Positions 1 through 12,700 of a DNA stretch of 64,000 bases are shown piece after piece (position 1 is the first letter of the stretch; each line of letters opens with the position of its first letter). Source of the DNA: Dendrolimus kikuchii (taxonomy: Eukaryota > Arthropoda > Insecta > Lepidoptera > Lasiocampidae). Location of the stretch: positions 4,278,001-4,342,000 of the forward strand of contig CM034412.1 of assembly GCA_019925095.2 (NCBI GenBank), read 5' to 3'. The translations under genes were made by a program, and so were the position numbers. The notes under the pieces are model-generated. The model saw only the letters and a list, made by a program, of their open reading frames with translations. It searched no databases and was not told where the DNA came from.

Positions 1-19
1 ATTGATTGATTGATTAGTT

Positions 20-505
20 GTGGAAGGCCACGACACACCTTCCATGATCAAATTGATAACTTCACGCCAGTTCCCTTGCGGGGTAGGTACGAACAACAGA
101 GCGCCTTTTAGGCTTAGTATTACACACCTCACTTGTTTCTTTGACATTCATAACTCTTGTCATGCACGCTCGTCTGTTCTTAAGGCTCCTCACATCACCT
201 TCTGCTAGTACACGATCAATTTGATCATGGAAGGTGTGTCGTGGCCTTCCACGACTTCTGCATCCATCCACTTTTGCATTGTATATCTGTTTAGTCATTC
301 TTTCATCATGCATTCTTTCAACATACCCGAACCACCGGAGCATTCCTTTCCTTACCTTCACCCCGACACTCTCTTTCAGACCACCTCTCTTTCTTACTTC
401 GGTATTACGAACGCGGTCCGCGAGCGTCACTCCGCAGATTTTGCGCAGTGCTCGCATCTCGACCGCGTTTACTCTACTTTCATGCTCTCTCATAATTACA
501 ATAAA
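20..505 (-). mobile_element. RTE-like LINE 3' fragment (subfamily 1)
   Basis: The minus strand from about 493 to 62 reads open for 143 codons and encodes the C-terminal tail of a non-LTR retrotransposon reverse transcriptase. Visible motifs are SRVNAVEMRALRKICG, MLRWFGYVERM and RGRPRHTFHDQID. The same segment recurs at 31.6, 38.3 and 61.2 kb, where it ends in TATG-type tandem tails, as RTE-clade elements often do. Positions 20-57 repeat positions 212-255 in inverted orientation, so this copy is rearranged at its 3' end. It is a dead fragment; the clade assignment is inference. Confidence 0.7.
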
Positions 506-748
506 TATTGAATATTCAATTTAGTATGTCTCTTTCAGATATATATTACCTATTCATAAAATAATTAAATGAAGGTAATGCCATTAACAATTTCTTTCAA
601 TCATCAATCTTCTTCTCAGTTTTAAATTCATAACACAAACTCCAAGTCACTAACATTTTCCCTCCAAAATAAAAGCCAAATTATCGTCACATAAAATTGT
701 GGAACGTTCTAGTATATTTAATATTATCTATTGTGTTATGACTTATAG

Positions 749-3700
749 AATACATTGGCGGACACAAAGGTAACCATTCTTCAAGAAGTAAATGAACCGA
801 TACTTCATATGGCAGTTTCTAAAGCATCCACATTGTTAGGTGCATACGACGTCAATATAGTAGACAATTTTGTATGGGAAGAAGATTACTACGGCAGGTA
901 TATACCATACATATTGTCTCGCCTGTTTCGCATTGGGGTAGGCAGAGACGATGGATCTCCACTTGCTACGATCCTGACAAACACTTTTCGCTTCAACAGC
1001 TTTCATTAAACTTTTCATACACACACGCTTATTTAAACTACTTTTTATCTGACCTTTCTTCAAAATATCTTCAATTTGATCATGGTGAGTACGTCTCGGT
1101 CTACCGGCACCGACTCTACCAGTCACATTGCAGTCATATACTTGTTTTGTGATTCTGCTTTCATTCATTATCTCTACATGCCCAAACCACCTTAAAATTC
1201 CTTTTTCAACTCTTGTCACTACATCTCCTTTCGATCCACAACGCTCCCTTATCACACTGTTTCTTATCATATCACTTACATTAACCTTACGTATACTTCT
1301 CAAAGTTCTCATTTCAACTGCATTTATCCTACTTTCAGGATTCTTCTGCCATACCCAACTTTCAATGCCGTACATTAGCTTTGGTACTAATACCCCTTGA
1401 TGGACAGCCAGACGTGCCTTTATTCTGTTTCTTTTTTAAATAATAATCGACAGAATAACACACATTGTATAACTTAAAACTAAGCAAGTCATGCTTGTGT
1501 TATTCATACTTAATATTATAAATGCGAGAGTAACTGTCTGTCTGTCATGTATTCAAGGAAAAACCATGGAACTAATTTTGCTAAAATTGTGTATACATAT
1601 ACTCTCAATACCGATAATGGGTATAGGATACATTTTATATGTAGGTACATAGGAGGTGTCCTATTCAGTTTTGTTCTACCTATCCTTTAACTTCAATTAA
1701 ACAATTATTAGCAAAAAAATCTTATCGTTAAATATATTTTATTGAATAACCGGTTTTGAATGATTTTTGCTGCACACTTTTAAAGCGCAGTCTTGTGGAT
1801 ATAGCAAGTTTTCAGTTGAGTACAAACATATATTTACATATACTAGAAACAGTTTTAATAAAGAAAAACTAATTATTGCAGAATAAATCAGTTAAGTTTG
1901 ATTTACATAACACTTTTTGTGTAACTTTACACTCCAAACAATATAGTTGAGTAAAATCAGTTACAACCTTTAAGAAACGGTTAGTTAGTTAACCGGTTTT
2001 AGACTGAGTGTAAACATTAAAAAGAGTTTTATTTAAGCATTCGTTAACCGGTATATTCCGCGAGAATTACTGTCTCTATATGACAACTGTTCATAATCTA
2101 AACATAATATTATGTTAGTATATGACTGAAAACTTGCTGGTAACCACATGGCTGTACAATGAAGGTGTGCGGCAAAAACCGGTTGAAACTTGTTTATTCA
2201 ACAAAGCCTATTAACGTACTTTTGTTCACAAAAACCGTAGTATTGAGATTAAAGTTAGAACGAAACCGTAAGAAAAGTTCCTGTTTACGTAGGTTGTAAC
2301 CGGTTCGACATTCTTTACTGGTTTCTATGCTCTATTTAAAGCACAATGTGCTGAAGGTTTAAAGAGGGCACTGGAACTTTAAAATAAAGGCTGATATACT
2401 ATATGCTTTAATCCAGTTGTAGGAGGTGCCCCAAGGAGTGAGATGGAATGCTCCTCCGTCTCAAAGGAAGATCTCCCGGCGAGGCTAATGTTGTTCCTCG
2501 CAGGCCTAGGCCCTTCTGTTATTTTTTTTTTTTTTTTGGAGCTGGACCCAGCTGAATAACCGCAGATGGCTGTTTCAGCGATACCGGACATTGGGGGCTT
2601 CCCGACTCCGTGGGAGCGGAGGCGTTCAGCCCGGAAGCAGCGCGCTCGAGGAGGCACCTTTTGTGAGGTTCGACCTCGGCTCGACCGCTGCGGGGGATTG
2701 ACTCTGTATTGAGAATTAGCCGTAAAAGGCTGAATGAGCTAAGCCAACAGGCTGAAGTGATTATTTGGGGACCAATTATCGACTCCGCCGGCGGAGCCGA
2801 TCCTAGTCTATTATTACTACCGCTTCGCAACGTGTTATAGCTGGAGGAGAAGAAGCGGCGGAAGAAACTCATAGTTGAAAATTTGTATATATACTTTGTA
2901 TGTTTCGGGAAACGTTTGTGACATCAATTGTTGCACAGCGCCATCTATTGGCTTGTAAGTGTTCCACTACACAGTTATTGATCTGGGGGAGCGGACTGAC
3001 TTTAAAATATTCAATCAGGAATATTGAAGTCAGTCAGACTGGTAGCGCTGTACTGACTTTTTTTATGGATGTTATAGTTTTGCGTTTGACCACTGTCTCA
3101 CCTGATGTTGAGTGATGACGCAGTCTAGGATGGAGCACGCTTACTTAGAAGATACCTATTCACTCGTGACTTGAAGACTTCAAGATGGTATTTGTCAGGA
3201 AAAATAGACCCCGGCAAATTATTCCACTCTTCGACAGTGCGCACCAAAAAAGATGAAAGGCTTGGTTCTGACTGGTGGTGTTTCCACCATGTAACGGTGG
3301 CGCCAACCGGTGCGTCTGGTTGTCCGATGGTAAAATGGGGATGGAGGAATCAGTTCGTGCAATTCTAAGGAACACTCCCCGAAATGTATCCGATAGAAGA
3401 CAGTTAGCCCCGCGACCTTGGGTCTAGACTCTGAAGTCGAGCATAAAAAAGAAGATCATTGCTGACCAGCTTCCTGGCTCTTTTCTCAATTGATTCCAAC
3501 GTCTCCAACGGGTATTTGGCCGAGCCGTCCCAAAGACGAGAACAGTACTCCATGCAGGATCGAACTTGTGTTTGGTAAAGTTCAGACTTCAAATAAATTT
3601 ACACGATGCCAGTATGACGTCAGCAGTGGCTTACTTCGTATTTGAAGTCAGTAGTCAATGTAAATAAGCTTTAACGTCACTGGAACTGTCCTAACGAGTC

Positions 3701-6700
3701 ACTGAGAGCTCTTGTACACGCTAAGAAATTTCACCGTGTTAGCGGTAGATAGGACCAATTCATCGTGTACACGACTAGAATTCAGTAGGATCTAGCCACA
3801 AAAATTTGTCGTGTCTGCTGCAGACAAGATAAATAGAAACATGCATTAACTACAAAGCATACAAACGTACTCGAGTTACCTGAACCACTTCACCTACTAC
3901 CTTCACCGCAACAACAGAGAGCGCGTCGTATCTAGCGCAGACAAGATTTTTCTTGGTCAGCGCCGGAGTAATGTAAACAGTTCGTGTGTAGGTTTGTAGA
4001 AACGACAAGAATTCTTGTGTGGACCCAGCGATTTTTTTTTAGCGTATACAGGAGCCCTAAGACTTTTTTTTGACCTTGGTTTCAGTGTATTCTCGTTTAT
4101 GACTGATATCATCTTCGTGTCAACTTCCAAGCATATGTGCGTTCAAAGGTTTGCAGATAGATCTTTCGTTCCCGTACTATGCATGAAGTCACGGACCCAC
4201 GCTACCATACAGGCGTTGGCAACAGTTATGGCTATTATTGTAAGTATTTTGTTGGAGTAGCCCTGGCTTCAGCACCCTTTGCCTGTTAAAGGAAATGTCA
4301 CTGTCATATGACGAGACGACAACGGCTTATGACGTTTTACGTCCCCCTTTTTCTCGTCTCTCTTCTATCTGATAAAAGTGCTGTGTAATTTAATGTTGTG
4401 TAATAGAAATAAAGTTATCTTAAATAATCGCTATAATTTATTGTTTAAAGATATCCTCTCGATCCACAACATATTTCATCGTCAACTAAGACTCCAAGCG
4501 TTACATGCCGGTTGCATACGGAGTGTCGCTTGAAACTTTGACCCAAGTTGACATTTTTTTAAAGTGTCTTTTTGGAATTTCCTAGGGAATGGTTTAAAGA
4601 GTATGCATAAAAATTAGCCGATTTCGATACGATTTAACTAGAACGACAGCTAAGTCCTTTTTGTACTGATGTGATACTTTATATTCTGCGAATTCCGCGG
4701 GAAACGTGGGCGAAGTCACGGGCAAATCCTAGCCAGTATCTTCATAAATGTGGTAATGCGTGAGAGATATACCAAACTTCATTTAGCTGGCCCCTCAACA
4801 AGTTTCGTTCGTAAGAATATGGCGCCATCTAATACCATTGGTTTTGGAAGTTTTTCTGTTACATCTTTAACTACTTCCATGTTATCAGTATGGGATTCTT
4901 TGCAGGAGGAGTACGGCAAAATGAACTGCGTCAACGTATCCTATTTAGGACCTCCTCATCCTGTACTAAACTCATATCTATTACTTTGCCCAATGCTGGG
5001 TGCTAATATCAAATATAAATGCTGCTGTCAGGTAAATAAAGTTGGTAATAACATTTTATTAATATTAGGCATTTTTTAAATAAGAATCCAATACAATTCC
5101 GCGCTTAAAACCGTGAAAACTTAGTTTTAATTAAGTGTACTCGTCGAGAAAACTTAAGAAAATACTTTTCAAAGACCCCATTATGTACTATTTTAATAGC
5201 GGCCGGCGATAATCAGAGCCATCAAGACAATTACGTTAAAAATAAGTAGTTTGATTTTATAAAAAATCTCCAATAACAATAAACAATAATACATTACACT
5301 CTTCTTCTTTGACTACTCTGTAGTACTAGTCGTCGTCTGCATACCATTGGCCACTGCTGGACGTAGGTTTCCCCAAGTTTGCCCACCCACCCCACCTGTC
5401 TCGGTCCTCCACTGTTCTCATCCAGCCCCAGCGACCTTGTGCAGATCGCAGGTCCATCGGGTTGGAGGGCGTCCTATACTACGTGGAGACACAGACTCCA
5501 CTCCAGGACTCGTCTATTCCTTCGCCCATCAGTCCTGCGATAAATAGCTCCGTAGTCTTTTTTTTAATTGCACGAGTTCAACAGACAAGCATACGACCCA
5601 CCTGATGGAAAGCGGTTACTACCATCTATGAACATTAATTTGTAACACCAATGTGCTGCTGCTCTCTAAAGGGAGCCTGGAATCTGACCATTAATGCCGG
5701 AACACAACTCAAGGGGTAGGGGTGCTACCCATCCAGACGGGCAAATACTCTGGCTGTGGGTTATTTGTCGCCTCTTACGACAGTATGCCCGGCCGCAGAA
5801 TATTGTATTCTGTCTCCGTTCCTGCACGTCCTAGTAATAAGCACTTACTTCCCAAGGAGTGTCCAGTGTCACCGCTCCTGAAGAAAGCAAGCGAAGACTT
5901 GTCAGTCAAGACTTCTACACAGCTGGTTGAATGCAAGTCGAAAGAGGAAGTATTGAACGGGGCTTGCGTTGTAATCGCAGGTCCGACTAGCACCAAAAAG
6001 GAGAAGATCAAAGAGTTCCAAGTTTCTATGTGTGTGAGTATTGTGCAGTTATATCTGCCGTAAGCCTTTTTCAATTTGGTTTGAAGCAAACGACCTGATT
6101 TTTTTACAGCCAAAACTTGGCAAATATACAGTCGGCACACCCGATGGAAAGTGGTCACCGCCACTTATAGACATTTGCAGCACTGGAGGCCCAAACCTGC
6201 TATTTCAAGTATCTTGGCGATGCTAAGATATTCAAAATACGATTCTATTGTGAAAGCGTCAACAATTCGTATTCTACTAAATCCGCAATATCTTCTCAAT
6301 ATCGTTATCGCAACAGAATAGTAGAAAAAAAATGGTAGTTGTTACCATTAGCAATAATGGCGTTAATCATAACGAATATTAAAAGATTACCAAAATTGTT
6401 AAACATTTATTTAGAAAGTATTCACAAATATATCTAAGGATAGATTGGCCTGCCATGCCATTGGGATTAACAGAATACCGAAACCAGGCAAACATCTAAT
6501 TGAGACGATAGCGTCCAGCGATTTTGATGAGATAGTAATAGCAGAAGTTACTTTTTATTTTAATTGACATCGTTATAATTTAATACACAACTTTATAATT
6601 CATTGGTTGACATTTTATTAGGTAAACTAGCTGACCCGGCAAACTTCGTACCGCCTCAGAATCAATAAATAAAAAAACTGAATGATAATTACAGACTATT

Positions 6701-9700
6701 TCAACTTTAGTAAAAAATATGGTCAAAACTTAACCGGAACGAATATCAATACTTTGACAGAAAACCAAAAAAATGAAAAAAAAACTACTTTTAAACTTCA
6801 TTTGATTTCTGAACGACTTAAAATTTAATTGATTTCTAAACGACGGGACGAACGTCAAATGTTTGACAGGTAGGAATAGTTTCTAAGGGGAAGCGAAATT
6901 ATAGTTTTTACTATATTCCAAGCATTTTTTTCATATTTACCCACATTTTAAACCTTCCCTGGACTTCCACAAATAATTCAAAACCAAAATTAACCAAATC
7001 AATCCAGCCGTTCTCGAGTTTTAGCGAGACTAACGAACAGCAATTGATTTTTGTATATATAGATAATTAATTAAATAATTAGATAAATATATTATACCAT
7101 AATTTGTAAGCAGGAAAATGTATATTATATACGCATGCCAAAAGGCGGAATTTGGAGAACTGTACCTTCGATCAACAACTATTATTGATCGAAGAACTGT
7201 ACTATGTTAAATTTAACACCTTTTTGTATAAACATTTTCCCATTAAATAAATTGAACTGAGAATTAGGCGGGCAGGGGCGTTATAAACGCGTAGTCGGCA
7301 TCAAAGAAATTTTATAACGCCCTTCCTGAATGACCCCATGTCGTAATGCAGAGACAACCGCGGCAAGGAGTTGCCTCCAAGTCGTTATTGTACGCGGAAT
7401 AAACGTTCTTGAGAAGCGTGTGGCCTAGGTGTCATCTGTGGACATCAATCTGTATGTTCTGTGTAATAAATATATTTAGTCTATGGCAACATTCCGGTGT
7501 TTCATTACAGGTTATGAGCCTGCGCATTTATTTAATTAAAGTAAAAGTATTTAAAAGTGTTACAATCGTAAAAGTGCGAAAAAATGACGGCAAATATTAT
7601 TGCAAATATTTCAAAACTAAAAGGTCGCGAAAATTACGAAGATTGGGCCTTTGCAGTCGAAAATTTTATGATCCTCGAAGGCATGTCACAATGCTTAAGA
7701 AAAGATGGCGATGAAAACGATGCCAAAGCCAAAGCGAAAATAATTTTGACAATCGACGCCTCGTTATATGTTCACATCAAAAGCGAGAAAACTACGAAGG
7801 AATTGTGGACAAAATTACAAAGAATGTTCGATGATACGGGCTTCGCAAGAAGGATTGGATTATTAAGATCGCTCATTTCAATACGCCGAGAAAATTGTGA
7901 TTCAATGTCACAATACGTGACATCCATTGTTGAAGCAAGCCAACGATTAAATAATACAGGATTCAAAATTAGCGACGAGTGGATTGGATCATTGCTTTTG
8001 GCAGGATTGCCTGAAAAATTTTCCCCAATGATAATGGCTATTGAACATAGCGGCATTGACATAACAGCGGACGCCATTAAATCGAAATTAATCGACATGG
8101 ACGACACGGAAGGAAACGGAAATACGTCAAACGACGCTTTCTTTTCGAGAGGTTGGCACCACAAAAAGAGTCATCCGGTTACACAAATGTCAAAATCAAA
8201 TTGTAAACAAAATGTCAAATGTCATAAATGTAAAAATTTCGGTCATTATAAAAATCAATGTTCATTATTTAAGAAAAAGCAATCAAATGCATTTAGTGCC
8301 ATATTTATCAGTGGAAATTTCAGTAATACCGATTGGTACATCGATTCAGGTGCGAGTATGCACATGACTTCGAATAAACAATGGTTGTATAATATTTCGA
8401 AACCACGTGAAGTAGATAAGATTTTTATCGCGGATAAATCAACTATGCCTGTGGAATGCTGTGGTATTCTTAAAATTACAACATTAGTGAACGACACGGA
8501 ATACGAGATTCCAGTCATGGATGTATTATATGTGCCAAATTTAGCAACCAACTTGATATCGGTAAGCCAACTTATTTGCAAAGGAAACAAGGTAAATTTC
8601 AGAAAGAATGCTTGTTTTATTTATAATCGCAATGATGAACTTGTAGCAACCGCGGACTCTGTGAATGGAATGTATAGACTCAATACCAGGAAATTGGATT
8701 GTTTGTTAACATCAGTATCGGGGAGTATATGGCACAGACGCCTAGGGCATCTGAATAACAATGATCTTCTGAAAATGAAAGATGGAGCTGTTATAGGTAT
8801 GTCATATACAGACAGTCCCAGAGGCAGTAAAACAGAATGTATAGTATGCTGTGAAGGTAAGCAAGAGCGGTTACCATTTTCACATATTGGTAACAGAAGC
8901 CAGAATTTGCTTGAGACAGTACATGCAGACATTTGTGGCCCGATGGAAAACAAATCGATAGGAGGATCGAAATATTTTTTGTTACTAGTGGACGACTACA
9001 GTAGAATGGCTTTTGTATATTTTTTGAAAACAAAAAGTGAAGTTTTTTGTCAATTTAAAACTTACAAGTCATTGGTAGAAAACCAAAAAGGACGAAAGAT
9101 CAAGGTATTTAGAACAGATAATGGATTGGAGTTTTGCAACAAAGATTTTGAAAAGTACTTGCAAGATTCAGGAATTATCCATCAAAAAACAAATCCCTAC
9201 ACACCTGAACAGAATGGTTTGTGTGAGAGATTGAATAGGACTGTGGTAGAAAAAGCCAAATGTATGCTGTTTGATGCAGATTTAAAGAAACATTTCTGGG
9301 CAGAGGCAGTGAATACTGCAGTATATCTGAGAAACAGATCTATAGCATCAGGAATAAACAAAACACCATTTGAGATATGGTATGGCAAGAAGCCAGATAT
9401 CAGTAACTTAAGAATATTTGGAAGTACTGTAATGGTACATATTCCAAAAGAAAAAAGGTTAAAATGGGATAGAAAAGCTAAAATATGTATACTAATGGGA
9501 TATTCTAACGGTATTAAAGGATACCGAGTATATGATCCTAAAATAAGGAAAATAAATACCACCAGAGACATAGTAATTATCGAAGAAGGAAAATATAAAA
9601 ATGAAATACAGATAGAAATTAATGAAAACAAAAAGAACGAAAATATAACAACAGAAGATTACACAGGTACAGTGGGGGAAGAAATATACCAAAAAGAGAC

Positions 9701-12700
9701 AAAAATTGTTCAGGAAATGGAAGAAAAGAACAATTTGGACGAAATAAAAGACTATATGCATCCAACGGAAGATATTAAAAGGTGCACGTCACCAGATATA
9801 AAGGTTCAGGAAATGTCAAAACAAAAACCGAAGAGACAAAGGAAGAAACCAGACTATTACGGTCATGTGAATATGTGTGCAGCTTACACATCAGAGAACG
9901 GATTGACTTATGAAGAAGCCATTAATGGTCCTGAGAAAGAACAATGGTTACAGGCCATAGCAGATGAGTTGAAGTCATTTGAAGAAAACCAAGTATGGGA
10001 TATTGTAGATACTCCCAAAAATGGAAGTGTAGTGCAGTGTAAGTGGGTACTAAGAAAGAAATATGATAGTGATAATATAGTGAGATATCGTGCGCGACTT
10101 GTGGCTAAAGGCTTTTCGCAAAAAGCTGGAGTGGACTATCAAGACACTTTTTCTCCGGTAATTAGACATTCTACTTTGCGTTTGCTCTTTGCTATCAGTG
10201 TACAATATCAAATGGACATCACTCACTTAGATGTCACAACAGCTTTTCTTAATGGAATTCTTAATGAAAATATATACATGCACTTACCAGAAGGTTTTCC
10301 TTTAAAAAGTTCAAAAGTCTTAAAATTAAAAAGGGCTGTTTATGGTTTAAAGCAATCATCACTTGCTTGGTATCAAAAAATGGATGAAACTTTGTGTAAT
10401 TTAGGATATGTCAAAAGTAAACTAGAACCTTGTGTTTTTATTAAAAGTCATGATAACAGTAAGACTATCATAGGCATATATGTTGATGATCTTTTGATTT
10501 TTTCAAATAATAATTTGGAAACAAATTCTTTGATAGAAGCTTTGAGTTTAAAATTTAAAATAAAGAATCTAGGCCAAGTTAAACAATATTTAGGCATGAG
10601 AGTGAATATAGACAAAAGTTCAAATGAAATAACCATTGATCAAGAGAATTATATTACACAGTTATTGAATAAGTTTAATATTTCTGAATGTAACATAGTA
10701 GACACACCTATAGAGTGTAAATTGAACTTAGAAAAGTCAAATATTTGTGATGAAAACTTACCTTACCAACAGTTAATAGGTAATCTTATGTACTTAGCTG
10801 TTTTGACCCGACCTGACATAGCTTACTCAGTCAGTTATCTCAGTCAGTTTAATAATTGTTATTCAAAAGTTCATTGGAACTATGCTAAACGAATTTTGAA
10901 ATATTTGTCTAAAACTAAAAGTTATTGTTTAAAGTATTCCAAAGAACAGGCAGAATTAGTTGGATATGTAGATGCAGATTGGGCCTCCGATGCCAATGAC
11001 AGAAGGTCATACACAGGATTTTGTTTTATGAAATCTGGTTCTGCTATTTCTTGGGAAAGCAGGAAACAAAAAACTGTCGCCTTAAGCAGTTGTGAGGCAG
11101 AATATATGGCTTTATCTGAAGCATGTCGTGAAGCTTTATATCTAAGAAATTTAGAGTTTGAAATAATTGGTTCTTATTGTAAAATTAAGTTATTCAACGA
11201 CAGTCAAAGTGCATTGAAGTTAGCAAATAGTCATCAAACTCATAAACGCTCGAAACATATAGATGTAAGATACAATTTTATTAAAGAAGTCACAAAAAAC
11301 AACTTGATTGAAGCTATATATTTGCCAAGTACAAATATGCCTGCTGATATATTAACAAAAGGTTTGTTAAGTGTGAAACATTATAAATTTATGGAAATAC
11401 TTGGTATTATAAAAAAATAATTTTGTTTTTGTATATAAGGTTTAATTGATGTAGTGGGGGTGTCATCTGTGGACATCAATCTGTATGTTCTGTGTAATAA
11501 ATATATTTAGTCTATGGCAACATTCCGGTGTTTCATTACACTAGGCTTTATTTATTTATCCGTGCAGGAACGGAGAAAGAATACAATTTACTGCGGCCGG
11601 TCGGCCTGTCGTAAGAGGCGACTTAATAACCCACAGCCAGGTGGTAGGGCATTTGCCCGACTGGATGGCTACCACCCCTGGTCTAAAGTATGTCGCCATA
11701 ACAACCTTGAGTTGTGTTTCGGCATTAGTGATCAGGTTCCAGTTCCCCTTAAGAGAGCAGCAGCGCATTTGTAACAACTTTGGTGTTGCAAATGTCCATA
11801 GGCGATGGTAACCGCTTTCCATCAAGTGGGCCGTCTGCCTGTTTGCTGATCTCCTGCAATAAAAAAAAGGCTATATTTGATTGTGATTAATAAATCAAAA
11901 CAGTCAAAATGTTTTACGAAATGGGCACGTCAGAAAACTCGCCTAAGTGGTGCATCTTAGCGAGCTTTAGTGCCAGGATTTGAACCCGCACCATTTGAGT
12001 TTTCTGACCACTAAACTACCATGATTCAATTCCTTAGTACTCTTGATATTACATTTATTACGTACGTTATGTTATTTCTCAAAATTGGCGATGAATTTTA
12101 ATAGTAGTCATTCACATATAAATACATACTATCACACCTGTTGCTCATGGGGGTAGGCAGAGACGACGGATCTCCACTTGCGACGATCCTGACAAACAAC
12201 TTTCACTTCATCTACTTTCACTAACCTCTTCATAGATGCACGTTTATTTGCGTTGTTTTTTACCTGACCTTTCTTTAACACTTCCACTATTTGATTATGG
12301 TGTGTCACGGTCTACGGGCACCAACTGTAGTACCATTCACTAATAGCCGGTTCCTATATCATTCTTGGTTCATTTGCCTTACCGGTGACAATTTGACATA
12401 AGCTCCATACAATGTCAAATATCAACCGATGGCAGGGCAATTGAATGAATAGTTAAAATGAATAGACATAGGAATCAGCAATAAGTAAATGAAAGGTTTC
12501 TTACTCACTTTTGAAGTTGGTTTCTTTTCGCCTATAAAACTTTTATTTTTCACTTTTGTTTCGTATATGGTATCCAATAACAATGAAATATATGGCTATC
12601 TTGAAGCTGTATTAAATATAATGTAAAAGGAATCATCAAAATCGGTTCAGAAACAAAAAAGTTAAAAATAATATTTACACAATAAACTGAGAACCTCTTC

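Larger units (their letters stand above)
7430..11540 (+). mobile_element. Intact Copia (Ty1/copia) LTR retrotransposon
   Basis: The element is 4111 bp: two identical 80-bp LTRs (7430..7509 and 11461..11540, TG...CA ends) around one long open frame. It is flanked by a perfect 5-bp target duplication, CTAGG (7425-7429 and 11541-11545). Directly after the 5' LTR, GGTTATGAGCCTGCGC is complementary to the anticodon-arm region of a Met-type tRNA (CTCATAA loop), the half-tRNA priming style known for Copia. A G-run (11456-11460) before the 3' LTR serves as polypurine tract. Identical LTRs and an unbroken frame imply recent insertion. It sits in sense orientation in the last intron of the OTC-like gene. 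Confidence 0.93.

Noticed and set aside
755..1009. Reading the frame at 755 as a small complete gene to 1009
   Set aside because: Only 749..897 matches OTC; beyond the GT at 898 the frame runs into antisense LINE sequence.
11925..12010. Functional tRNA gene
   Set aside because: A and B boxes are present but stems do not pair as a tRNA and a SINE body follows.
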